Positions 22,640 through 35,000 of a stretch of 64,000 bases of DNA are shown here, piece after piece. Made by a program: the position numbers and the translations under genes. How positions within the stretch are numbered: the stretch's first letter is position 1; the number at the start of each line of letters is the position of its first letter. Origin of the DNA: Polytrichum commune (taxonomy: Eukaryota > Streptophyta > Polytrichopsida > Polytrichales > Polytrichaceae); assembly GCA_950295325.1 (NCBI GenBank), contig OX485806.1, positions 45,317,169-45,381,168 on the forward strand, read 5' to 3'. A model generated the notes under the pieces. It had not been told where the DNA came from and did not search any database. It was given only the letters and a program-made list of their open reading frames with translations.

Positions 22640-25600
22640 GAGCGACGGAGAAGCCAAGGGTGTGACCAGGGCCGAGCGAAATGGATTGAGAGACAGGAGT
22701 GAAGGTCCTGCAAGGATGGGTTTTGAGGGTGAAGGGGGAGACAGGTTAAAGACCGCGACCAGGGAGCCAACTGAAGTGATCGAGGAGCCGACTGAAGTGA
22801 CCAAGGGCCGGCACGGGCTGAGAGCAGTAGCGTCTCGGGAACGTCTTGGGAACGGGTCGAGAGCAAGGAGCGGCTAGGGAACTACCCAGGAACAGCCGAG
22901 AGACCAGGAACGTATGAGAACCGGGAACGTCCCAGGAACGGGGAGGATCATCGGGAGCGTGTCGGGAACAGACCGAGGAGGCTCGGGAACGGCCGAGAGT
23001 CGAAGGGACACTTTGAATTAGGACACGTGTTAAAAATTAGAGGAATGAAGAGAGACGTATGAACTTTCAATCGAAGGAAATGTACCTAGTTAGTACATCT
23101 CAAAGATGATAGACCTCTAGTATTTAGATTAGGACGGTTGAATTCAGACTATTTATATATACAATGCTAATTATAGCCGAGATTAATATTTGTCGAAATT
23201 GGACAATTGGTAGATTTGAAAGACTATATATAAGAGGGCACTAGTAGGCCCTATTACACTACATTTGCAATGAGGCCATCAAACGTGAGGTGTCAAACCA
23301 AAGTGGGAAACCACTCGAACAAACTTAGGAAGATAGGAAAGTGGGAAACCACTCGAACAAACAAAATAGCAACAAAAATTAGAATGATAGGAATGGAGAA
23401 TTTGAAAGATAAGAAATTAGGAATTGAAACCTGAGGAAGGTATTCAAGATTTATGAACAATAAGGAAATTAAAAACTTGGAGACAAGTAAATCTCAAAGC
23501 CGGCCGGATTGGTCTAAAAGGAGAAATTCCTAGGGCCGTCGGGTTCGGGCTAGAAGATACTTGCAAAACCTAAAGTCAAAACTATACTTGGACACTTGAA
23601 ACAATTTTGGAAAGAGAAAAGTACTTACGGACAACCCTTGTGTACTTGAAGGTGTTCATAAAGATTCTAAGTAATTTGGAAAGCCATGATTGAACTTTGG
23701 AATACCAAATGAGCTAAGAAAGATCGATCATACGGCATCAAATTGAGAATCAAGATTTGACCTGATTTCATCAGTGTGAGGACATGAATGTTGAGTATCA
23801 ACATTATCAATCACAAATGAATGCAAATGGTACTAACAAGGGAATGCAATGGTATTGACAATCGAGACAACCTAAGAAGCATCACCGAAACAAGGAAGGA
23901 GAACACTGGAGAACTCTCGGCCTCGGGCTCGGCCATAGGGCCCCTTTCCACGGCTTTACACACCTTACACGCGGTTATAGGTCCTACTACCCACGGCAAT
24001 GGGTACCCAGCGGGTTATGAAGGAATTTAGGACTTAGAGACAAAAGGGACACTAAGTAAGCATGTAAGGACTTATAGGGAGAATATATAGGGGTATATAA
24101 GGGTATTATAACGTATATAGGACTAGGATTACATTCTATGAGTATGAATATAAGAGATTTTGTGAAAGGACAATTATGGAAGAGGAATATTAAAGTTATT
24201 ACGAGGGATATAAAGACATTAAGGAGTATTTAGGAATATGGTATATTCTACTAGCATGATCATTAATCAATCAATATGAAGATTTGATTGATCTTCAAAA
24301 AGAGCTTAGAATGTAGCCACAACAAGAAGTTAGAGTAATCTTGGAAATAAGAACATTAAGGTGATGAAACGGTTATAACCCGTTTAGGATAGGAATCATC
24401 TACATATGTTGAAAATAAGCAGTTATTTAGAAAAGTGGAAATCACAATCACTTTTAAAATAAATTTTGGATTAGGAAGAGAATACTATATAAGGGAAGCA
24501 CTTTTAGAAGATCACACCTCATTTTCTACACAACGAAGTTATCTTAAATTTGAGTGTCAAAAACACTTGAGTTTCTTTTGTATCTCTCCTCTCGGAGCCC
24601 TTTTGCAATATATTATCTTTTCCACAAATGTGTGTGATCTTTCTCTTTCTCTTTTTCAAATTGAACTACGAGTTGTCAATTGGTACTTGTGACTCAAGAG
24701 ATTGATAAAAGAAGAGGAGAATAGGTGCTTTGAGAAAGAACTAAAAGTATTGGTGTGAGGGTGAGAACAAAGCACTCAAGAATAGTTGGAGTATCAATGG
24801 AACTTTGAGAAGAGTTGTTATGAGTAGTAATGTTAATTTGAACGTCGGAATTACGATTGACCCTCAAAAGTGGAACTTATCATTGAACTCCTTAAAAGGG
24901 AATTATAAATATACATATGATTGTATATTTGAAGAATTATATGCATGTTATGGATAATTTAAGTGAAACTTCTTAACGATTACAAACTCCTTCAAAAGAG
25001 GAGGAACTTATTATCATAAACTACATAATTGACTTACAAGTATTATGCATATTATATTATATAACATATGTTTGAGTATCGAACTTATTTTATGATTAAC
25101 AAGAATGATGAAAACATAAATTGGAACTTCTTTCTCTTTCGAGATTCTTTGTGAGTTGTTGGATGTCATTATAAGTTGCAAGAATTGTCTCTCTTGAACA
25201 AACACTCAATAGAGTAATGTAAGAATGATGTTCTAATCTTCTCGTCATCAAGAAACACTTTGTAGTAAAAGTGTTTCTTCTCTTAAGATACTTTGTGAGT
25301 TGTTGAATGTCATTGACAATCAAAGAGGAGTTCTTTCTCTTGAATAAACCTCAAGAGAGTTATAATTATTATTGTCATTAAAACACTTTGAAGTTAAACG
25401 TGACATTGCAAAACAATCAATGATGTGTTCATAATTTTATAACTACTATATGCATACATGTCAAGTTACAATATTATAAGTAGTAACACTTGAGCTTAAA
25501 AAAGAAGACTCAAGAATATTAGATTTTCTTCATCATTATAAGATTACTACCATTTGTGTGATTGATGTTTATGAACTACGAACCTTAAGGGTTCATATAA
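22640..25600. other. No gene; degenerate GGGAACG-rich block and AT-rich repeats
   Basis: 22.64-23.0 kb is GC-rich, with GGGAACG recurring many times in varied spacing (for example 22847, 22921, 22934, 22969, 22987). The remainder is AT-rich, with local duplications such as CTTTGTGAGTTGTTG (25147 and 25299), TGTCATT and CTCTCTTGAA near 25.1-25.35 kb. Open frames up to about 90 codons show no recognisable domain. Confidence 0.5.
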
Positions 25601-25739
25601 CTTATTGAAGACTATATTATTATCGAGGATATTGTTACACCTCTTGAAGCTTTCTTTAAATCTAATGGTTCTTATTATCAATGATGCCTTACATTGAGAG
25701 TAAGAATTAAGATAATGAGATTGTGTTCACTCCAATAAT

Positions 25740-26900
25740 TATATTCATATCTGTCGCACACCTCTCCATGAGGAGTGCCCGCAACACCATGGGCACAAGG
25801 GGGACCCCGGCGTGACACCCGGGACTTGTGGCGCCATTGGTGAGAGGGCCCAAGTATTCTTGGTGTGGGTGAGGGCCCCGGGCGTTGAGAACGCCTCTCA
25901 CCCACCGGGACTAAGAGTCATGAGGGTAAGGCCATAAGTTTTGAGGAGCTTATGGCGGTGGAATTCTAGATTGCTAAGGAACACCTCAATCGGAGGTGCT
26001 AGCTAGGAGTATGGCCATTTGAGTGGGGCGCTGTCCCGGGACAGCACCCTGGGACAGCAGTGACCTGGGAATGGTGCCCGGGACTGCCAAGGTTTGAAGA
26101 GCCATAACTTCATCAATACTTGCCCGAATGAGGCAAGCAAGGGGTCCATTGGCATCTACGGAAAGAGTAGGTGACGATAGAATGGTCGCTTGAGAGCATC
26201 AGACATCATATGTAGAAGTTATTGTGGTCTGAAGCTGCTGGGGGGGTTCTAGCCCTAGCAGCTAAGGGAAAATGTCCACTTGGCCCCAACCCTTGTAGAG
26301 AGACAAAAGGATATTTGATGGTGGGGTAGGGGCCCCGCCCAAAGTCCTAGAGGCTTATATGGGTGAGGCGGCTTAGCCGACCGACCCCCCCGGAGCATAC
26401 TTGGCAATGTGCTCCGGGTAGTTGTAGTGTTGTTTTGGCAACACGATGATCAACTTAAGAATGGACTTCCATGGATGGAAGTCCACCTTAGCCATTGGCT
26501 ACCTACGAAGGGGAGAGTCCCGAATGCATGTGTAGGAGGGTTTGGTGACCTAGCCATGAGCTTGAAGGTCCGCGGTTTTGGGAGCTAACCATGCATGTGC
26601 GTGGGATGTGCAGGTTAGCGCTCGTGGCACTTGCTAGGTTGGAAAGGCGGTCAAGCTAGGTGAAGGAAAACTAGCAAGGGTTGCGACAATATCATAAGGA
26701 GAAGAGAGGGATTATTAATTCGAGACCGAACATATTAATGAGGCACGGTAATTCTCAAGCGAATATAAATTTACGTGATGTATCACCGTGAGTCTTCTTG
26801 AGCTAAATTGCAAGGGAACGACCCACGGGGTGCATCAATGAAAGACACAAGCTAAAGTTGAGTAGAAAGGTGAACATAAGCCACCAAGGAGAAGTCATCA
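25740..26900. repeat. GC-rich non-coding repeat, includes dispersed repeat copy C
   Basis: A GC-rich stretch with strings such as GGGACCCCGGCGTGACACCC (25,800) and CCCGGGACAGCACCCTGGGAC (26,035). At 26,085-26,310 it contains a diverged copy of the 10253-10490 segment (ATAACTTCATCAATACTT, TGTGGTCTGAAG, CTTGGCCCCAACCCTT). It has the look of an LTR or a long non-coding retroelement piece, but I could not define a second end. Confidence 0.45.
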
Positions 26901-27299
26901 AGATGACTGAAATACGGATTCTCCCTCACCATACCAACTCCGGAAGGCAATAAATCCTATCCAGGGATATCAAGTTTTGCACAACCATCACACAAGTGGA
27001 AACATTCAACCTAGCAGTTTCTGGAGAGGAAGTAATTGATGACCAATTATAGAGATTGGAGATCATTATCCAAGAATAAGAGATTGCAAGGAAAATGCTT
27101 TTGGAAAGCAGCCAAGTAGGCTTAAGCACATTGTATAAGAGGTTCCTAAGATACATGATGTTTTAGTGAAATTATAAAGAACATAATGTTACTTTAAAGG
27201 ATGATGAAATTGTGAACAAACATAATTACAAAAGAGTGACAAGCCATTTAGACCATGAAAGATATATGATTGAATAAGATGAATGGTAATAAGGACGAT

Positions 27300-27560
27300 T
27301 AGACTTCTAAGGACTCTTAACCTTGACATTAGGATTTAGGGGAACATAACCTTGCAAACCTAGGACAACTACTCCTTGAGAATTCAAAAGAGCATTAAAA
27401 GAACATATCACGGATGTTAGTATACATGCAACCACCTTCGACAAATGGAAACCTAGAGTAGTTTAATTTTGGTGGGAGTCACTTCCATGTAAATTGGTTC
27501 AGTAGTGGGTTACACCGTCTAAGGCTGAGGGTTGAAGGTGACCTCGGCACAATCTTTATT
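27300..27560 (+). repeat. Dispersed repeat, copy 2 (pairs with 6.48-6.8 kb)
   Basis: Contains CTTAACCTTGACATTAGG and CAGTAGTGGGTTACACCGTC in the same order and spacing as the copy at 6.48-6.8 kb. Confidence 0.55.
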
Positions 27561-30500
27561 GTTTTTTCTTGGTGTGAGATTTAATCCCATAGATCACCAA
27601 TAACCTTGAAAACCTTTGATCCAACTCTACAAAATGCCTCTAGATTCATACAACCTCATTGGGTGTGATTAGTCCCAACATTATATACACACATTTCTTA
27701 GATACTCTAGAAAGACCTACAATCATTGATACAAGAACTTAATGATAGTTTTCTTTAATACACGAAGATCAAACACAAGAAATAACATCAAAGTACTAAG
27801 TAAACATATTTAAACACCAATATTGTTATTTTTTCCCATATTCTTCATTCCTAATGATTTTTAAAATAGTTATTCTTACTCTAGGTGACCTATTACCTTA
27901 TGCTTGTTTATTTCTTACTGATTTTTATGTCATTTTGCTACACCAAAAAAACATTTTTATTTTAAAAATGTTTACATAAATTAGATTGGCATAGTAAAAC
28001 AAAATTGTACCACCATTTTTTACATATGTTCATGGTAAAATCTCTTTAGAAGACAAATCCTATAATTAATGCATCTCCATAGTTTGACAAAATGCCCATC
28101 AATATGGAGACAATACTCTTTATTTTTTCAAATATTTATGATCTATGATCCAAATATCATTCAATTGGACATGTTGAAGACGTCGTTGAATTGGGAGAGC
28201 TATGCAATGCATAGCATTGAGGATAATCTTGTTGTGGCAATATTTGTGAATGATTTTGTTGAGCAATATTGCTTCAAAAAATCGTTTGAATGTGTGGTCA
28301 ATATAAATGTCCAAGCCATAATGAGCCAATCAAAAATGTGTTGTACATTTCTCCCATGCCAAAGTGAAGGTGCCAAAGCCTTGTTGACTCCCATGTATTT
28401 ATAAATACATAAAAAAACATATAATCCTTCATCACACTACCTTAACGTCAAGGCCATAAGCCTTGATTACGATCATGGGCTCCACCACCTTGGGCATAAT
28501 ATGTTAAGCCAATATGTCTTTGGAAAAGGTTGTGAGAAGCATAATTGCACCATTTTCTTGAAAAAATAGTGGCCTATTATAAATAAAAAACATCAATCAA
28601 TTCTCCTCGATTGTTTTTTGTATACAAAGTTTGCTAAACCAAGTTAGATTGATGGATCACCTGAGAATAAGACAAATGTAAGGTGGGTTTGCTATATTTA
28701 AGCTCCATTGAAATGGTTATGACAATTGATATGTAATGGGTCTTAGTTTACAATCCTTGCTTGCATTTCCAAATCTCTGTTGGTAACCAATGAAGTCTGA
28801 TAGGGCCCATCTAATTGACTGTCCAACAATCAACCAAGCTCATCCGTTGTTGTTTAGCAACTGTCCATGCGAGTCAATTAACTATGTTGTCTTAGTGCCC
28901 CATAACTATATTGACCATTTTTTAATTCTAGCAAGGGTCACGAGCACTAACCCTGCGCGATCTATACATGCGAATGGTTAGCTCCTCATACCATAGACCT
29001 CTTAGCTCTTAGGTGGGTGACCAACCCTCATACACTTGCATTCAAGATTCTCCCCTTCTTTGGTAGCCAATGGTTAAGTGTGGACTTTCATTCATGAAAT
29101 TCCAATTTCTAATTGATCATCACCTTACTAGAGCAACACTATAACAACCCGAACCATATTATGCAACTATGCCTCCACGTTGGGCCAACGCCTGTGGAGA
29201 CTGTGTCATTCGGTCGGCCATGCCGTCTTCCCCATATAAGCCTTTGGGACTTCGGGTAGGGCCTTTACTTTATTGTCAAGTGTCTTTTTGTCTCTCTTTC
29301 AAGAATTGGGGCCAAGTAAACATTTTCCCTTAGTCGCAAGGACTATAAACTCATCAGCTTCAAATCACCATAATTTCTTTCTATGATCTTTGAAGCTATC
29401 AAAAAACCATTTTATTAACATTTACTCTTTGCATAAATGTTGAAGAATCCCTCACTTTCTCCATACATGGAAATTTCAAGAAAGTTATAGATGTTCTAAC
29501 TTCAACAATTTCAAACACCACTCCAGATCACTATTGTCCTTAGACCTTCAATTTAACATTTGTTTACATTAATGACCAATGACCATAATGATCACTAATA
29601 ATCACTAACCATTATCACTGATTTTGAAATCTCTCATTGCTTGAGAAATGAGTTTAAATTCCAATTTGTATTACAATAAATCACGAAGATGATAGTGACC
29701 ATGTCATAAAATGGATAAAACATTATTAACAATTTATTGAGTGGATATTGAAGTTAATAATTTAGCAAAGGCCATTGGTTGAATGATTTAGGTTAAGTTG
29801 GATTATGCAAGTAAACACACAAATGAAATGAAACCTTACATGTCCATGATATTTGATGATGTTTTGTGGTTAGCTTGATTTTATGTCGAGTGTCCAAATA
29901 AGTTGTTTAAATAAAAAATGGAGGTGACCATGTTGGAAAATAATACGTTTAAAATCTATATTTATTACACACACACACACATATTGTTGATATTTTAGAC
30001 ATAGTATATCCCAATCCAAATTTGCTTTGAACTATGTCTTAAGACCTAGGCTTTTGAAATATTATGTGGATTTATCTTTGTTGTGGTGTTCAGACAACCT
30101 ACCATGACTATGGGAAGTCTTAAGGTAAATGAAGCTAATTTGGACACTTCCAACTTTGTGGAATCATGCAATCAATAAATTTGAGCATTTGAAATTTGAG
30201 CAGGTTAGCAATTGCAAATAAGGACCAAAGAATTTGAAATTGCTGAAATTAAAGTTGAGGAATGCCTTGATATAGCTCTAGGATCAGAGATTCTTTATTT
30301 ACCAATGTGTTGTTATAGGTGGGAAATTTTTTATTATTCGATGTTGTGTATGTAAACAACATCAATAGCAAATTCTACATGTCATTTGTCAATGAAAACC
30401 AAGTAAAATGCTAATATTGGTTATATCATGTCTCTAAAGTGGTCACATGTAAGATAAAATGTTGTAGAATACCCACAATACAAGTTGGTTGACACCTCAT

Positions 30501-30760
30501 AGCCACATGCCATCTCTTAATCTGCCTACCTGGGCACAAAAATCAAGCATGTCAAAGCTTAGTGGTTAACATTCCTCATAATGGAGAATGATGGGTGTAG
30601 TTTGACTTTTGTGAAGGTGACTAACCCAAATATCATAAGAGCGGTGGCTAAATCACCATGTATTACTCACCCACCAAATTAAAGCAATTATACCACCAAT
30701 TAAGAGCTAAACAATAAGTACCCAATTAAGGAAGTTAACCAAATTAGCCTCATCAACCTT
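27561..30760. other. No gene seen
   Basis: AT-rich sequence. A segment near 29,300-29,420 (GGGGCCAAGTAAACATTTTCCC and CACCATAATTTCTTTC) is an inverted, diverged relative of the 10253-10490 repeat. A short (AC)n tract lies at about 29,967-29,982. Open frames of up to about 110 codons (28069-28404) show no domain. Confidence 0.5.
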
Positions 30761-30763
30761 GAG

Positions 30764-31253
30764 GCTACTTCACACACGAGCCAAAAACCATGACCCTGAA
30801 ATTGTGAGAGCCCAAATGAAGTTTCCAAAGGCCATCCCAAGACACTTCCAAAATCATGTAGTGTGGTCACGAGCCCTCAAATGTAGTGTGAAATCATATG
30901 TGACCGGGGCCTCAACCAAATGTTATTTCAATTGATTTTGATTAGTGCAAGGTCCTCACGCGTGATAAATAATAATAAAAAATCAATGGTTGTGAGATTT
31001 CGGAGTGCCATGGTCTCCCGTTTTTGTGTTAGGTATACCTCCAAGAGGTGGTTTTTGAAAATAATCCAAGTGACCATGAAGCATGATCCAATTGATGTCA
31101 TGTAGACTTTACATCCATCTTGCATTCACTTGCTCCATTGGTCCTTCGAAACATAGCGTGAAGCGAACTTGGACCAGCTCCGCCTTTTTCCACCAATGAG
31201 AGTGCTTGAAGTGCAATGGTCACAGGTCCTCAGTCTCGTGTGTGAAGTGGCCC
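30764..31253 (+). mobile_element. MITE-like element, copy 2, with both inverted ends
   Basis: The left end reads GGCTACTTCACACACGAGCC. The right end, reverse-complemented, reads GGGCCACTTCACACACGAGAC. The sequence after the right end is TTAAAT and that before the left end is CCTTGA, compatible with a TTAA or TAA/TTA target duplication in which one copy has mutated. There is no coding capacity. The homologous copy at 22004 is flanked on the left by TTTAA, which supports the same target preference. Confidence 0.65.
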
Positions 31254-32019
31254 TTAAATCATTTGTACTCACGGCCCTTGGTCGTGTAAAACAGCCCTTA
31301 TATGGCTGCCACGAATCCTTATGCCCCCTTCCCACTTGACTTTAGCTAAGACTAAAAGTTGGTTCTAACAAACCGGCCTTCACACCATCGACATTATCTA
31401 GTGCCGAGCCTAGTTGGCAAATGATGTGGCATGGCTTAAAAGTGGAGGTTTTATGCCTCAACCACCGACCCTCCCATCGGTACCTAAACATGAGGCAAGA
31501 ATATAGGAACTTGAAAAGTGTCGCCTCCCACCCTTGTGATTGGTTGCTTTTTAGTCTTAGCTATGAGGGCACGAGGAGCTCCATTAACAAAAACCGATGG
31601 TAAGATAGGTGAGTAGTAAGGCATTTGGGGATGGGACAAAAACTACCCAACTTTCATTGCTTGGTAGATAAAACCATGAACATGTGTGAAAGCTACTTAA
31701 CTAAAACCTACTTGAAAATCTCCGGAGCAAGTTCTTGTAGGTGCATTGGGATAGTCGGATGCCTCCGCTATAACCGAGGGAGCTTTACCCAGTTTTTAGG
31801 AAATACTTTGGGTCTTAACTAAAGTCAGGTGGGAAGGGGGCATTAGCCTGTTAGAATACTTCACTATGTGAGAATACTTCGTACTCCTATAGAGCACCCC
31901 TTCGATGCCCAGGTGCTCCGTGCCGAGTTAAGGTGGGTCAGGTTCGATGTTCTGCTGCGCGCAAGCTGGGTACGAATTCGGATGGAGAATGCGAGGGTGA
32001 AGTGAGGGAGTCGGGAGAT
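31254..32019. other. Upstream region of GPI1
   Basis: No gene. The sequence between the MITE and the GPI1 start has no open frame that I can identify. It must hold the GPI1 promoter and 5' untranslated region, but no convincing TATA box or other element is evident. Confidence 0.4.
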
Positions 32020-35000
32020 ATGGCAGCGGAGGTCATGCAGAGTGGGCGATGGCAGTGTCGGCTATGGTGGCCAAGGCATTTTACTGTTGTGCACCCAACG
32101 GAGCCCATGGCGCTCATAGGCTGGGCTTCTCTCTCTTCCTGCTGCTGTTTGGACCTCGTTGTTGCAACTACCTGTCCAATGCCATCTTCGTCATCCCTTG
32201 AGGTCATTCGTCCCCTATTTATTCAGTGCGCAGTGCCCTCTCCTGTTATTGATCTAGTCTTCATGCAGAGAGCGTTCTGGATAAGCCATTATCATAGCTT
32301 ATGAAGGTGGATATATTTATGGCATCTACTTCAATACATTTTCGGGCTCAAGTTTACTAGAAGTATGCAACGCATGAGGTCATCATACATTCCATGCTCA
32401 GAATTTGCGAGTTGAATTAGTAACTACCAGCCTAGTTCCAGAACTTACTGATGGACCGTGCTTCTGGAACTCTTTTGATAGTTTAGTTACTCGTAGGTAG
32501 TCCGATGTTGGATTTTATGAATTAGTTTCTAGTTCAAGAAAAAATGATTCGAATATCGAGTAGGGATATTATGGCGAAGTCATTACGACATAGTTGTACT
32601 ATTTGCATTTACAAAGTGGAGGTTGATGGAAATAATCTGATGAATATTATTATGTTAGCTTGTAGTGCCGATTTAACTGTCACCAATTCTGCTATTGCAG
32701 GTGTACTCTTCTTGCTTTCACGAGAAGCATTACTCAGATCGATAATGTGCAGCCTTTGATTATGTGAAGAGCGATGGAATATAATTTCATATGTTAATTA
32801 GGATCAGGATTTTTCTGCTCTATTCAGCAGCATGCGCAGTGGTCTGATAAAATCTGCTCCTACCTCTAGCTCTGAAATTAGGGGAAGTGTAATCAATCAT
32901 CTCCAGTGTGGTATTACCACTGAAACATAATGTCTGGAAAATCCAAGTCACAAATATGTCCTGTTTTTCTTCAATTTTTAGTCCAAAACAAATCTTCACT
33001 TGATTTGACTGGTTTGGTTCTACGGAGAGTGCTTTTTCCCGATGTCAAATTAAATTTCTGCATTGTTGTATCTCATTTGTGCTGGATTCAAGTCCAGGCC
33101 GATAAATGGGAACGCTTACTCGGATTGGAAGGCTCTATGTTAGGTTCACTCGTATAAGGGTCCTATTAAGTTACTCATTGTTTGTCTTCTTGATTGTCTT
33201 ATCCGAATTTGATGAAGATAGTCTGACTGATCATGCAGACCTTACAAGAAGCACTCAGTGTGGCAGGTAAAAGACTTCACAGTCAGATTGCAAGAGACAT
33301 CCCACAGGCTCCATGTGTTGTAGGTCAATACCTCCCTGTGTGCTCCTGCAACGACGACAATGAGGATAGGAAGTGTTGTGGCCCTAAGAATCTCAATGAC
33401 TTCACTTGTTGTAAATCAAACAGAAGAGAAGAGAAGAGAAGTGCTTCCATCCATACACATAGCTTGAAGTGTGGTTCCAGTGTTTGGGCAGCTGCCGTCG
33501 CTACCAAGAATCATGAAGGTGGAAACGTACCAAAATTATTGCAGGTGGTGGTGGAGGGAAGACAATATTATGCCAGTACCCACGTGAGTGTGTGCTTTTT
33601 CCCAGTATGTTGATTCAAGTTGGGATCATCCAGGCCAGCAGGATGTACAGTGTAGAGACCTGTTGGTAGCTCACATCCTCTGGGTTACAATTTGAAATTC
33701 CTGACATGCTTATGTTACAAGCGTGTTAGTCAATGTTCTGCAGTCATTCAGTCTCTTTTGATGGTCTCTTACACTTCAGTACGTGTCTTGGCTACAAGCC
33801 AGCTTACGAGGAATCGCTTTCTCAGGTAGTACTATATGAGCAGCCTCAATATGGTCGGGGCCACTTATCATGTCGCATGTGGTCAGCCTCGGCACCTCTT
33901 GCAAAGCAAACTTCTACAAGAGGAGTGATGAAACCTGAATGGATGGTAACTCTGGCGGAACAACAATTAGCACCTGATATAGTGAGATCATCTCAGCTCC
34001 GCTTCCTTTGCAGATGTTTTGGGTCTGAAGTTAAGCCGTGTCTGCCGTCAGGGTTGTCTAACAAATCTGATTACCATATTTCTTGACGATTTTGATTCCA
34101 GGATATTCCTAGCTTGCCTTTAATAATTGAAATATGTGCTGGGTTTAAATGACTGCAGATGAACCGCAGTCTATCATGGAAGAGTTACCACCATTGTATT
34201 CTGTAAATTAAAGCTATTTTGCCACGTTTCTTTTTAACATGTTGTGTGTTCTTCAACTTTGTTAAATGAGGCTTGCATACGGGAATAATTTGTGAAATGG
34301 ACAGGGGAATGTGAGATTCTTTTGTGTGCTTGGGAATAGTCCTCCCTATAATGTGCTACAGTACAATCTGCTGTTGTATTGAGGTTCCTTCATCAATAAT
34401 ACAATCATATTGTGTCTTGGTAAGGACATGTTGTGCTTGTAGTCTGTATGTTCCTGGTGTGTCTGAAGTAGGAGGTGTGGGTGCAGGAAAGGGTTGTTCA
34501 GCAACTTAATTGTTCTGCTTTTATTGGACATACAGTTGCCTCATTCTTGGGGGCGTCTTTGGCAAATCCATCCTTGTTCTGCAAGTAAGGAGGCTCACCA
34601 AAAGAAGTTGCTTTGAAATCTCTATTTTGTCTGTGAGTGTGTAAGATAGTGAATTCTAGCTAGTTTCATTGTGCTCAAATGTGCATTAGATAGCCTGATT
34701 GACCAGACTTTCTGGAGGATACATATATGCTTTTGCTGTTTACAGGTAGTACTGAGTCTACTGATTTATTGTTCTGGCAGTTTGTGGTGGAACATCATAG
34801 GTACTTTGGTGGCATCAATTGCCACAACTCTCTATGTGCTTGCTTGGGCATGTTCCACTCTTCTCGATAAATGGTTATGTGCAGTCCCAGGGATCGGGTC
34901 TGTTCAACAAATGAGCCATACCTGGCATGCTCTACATCTTCGTTGCCACCAACTTTTGGCATGGCCCTTTATTCTTCTCTGGGGTGGGACAGGGTAATAA

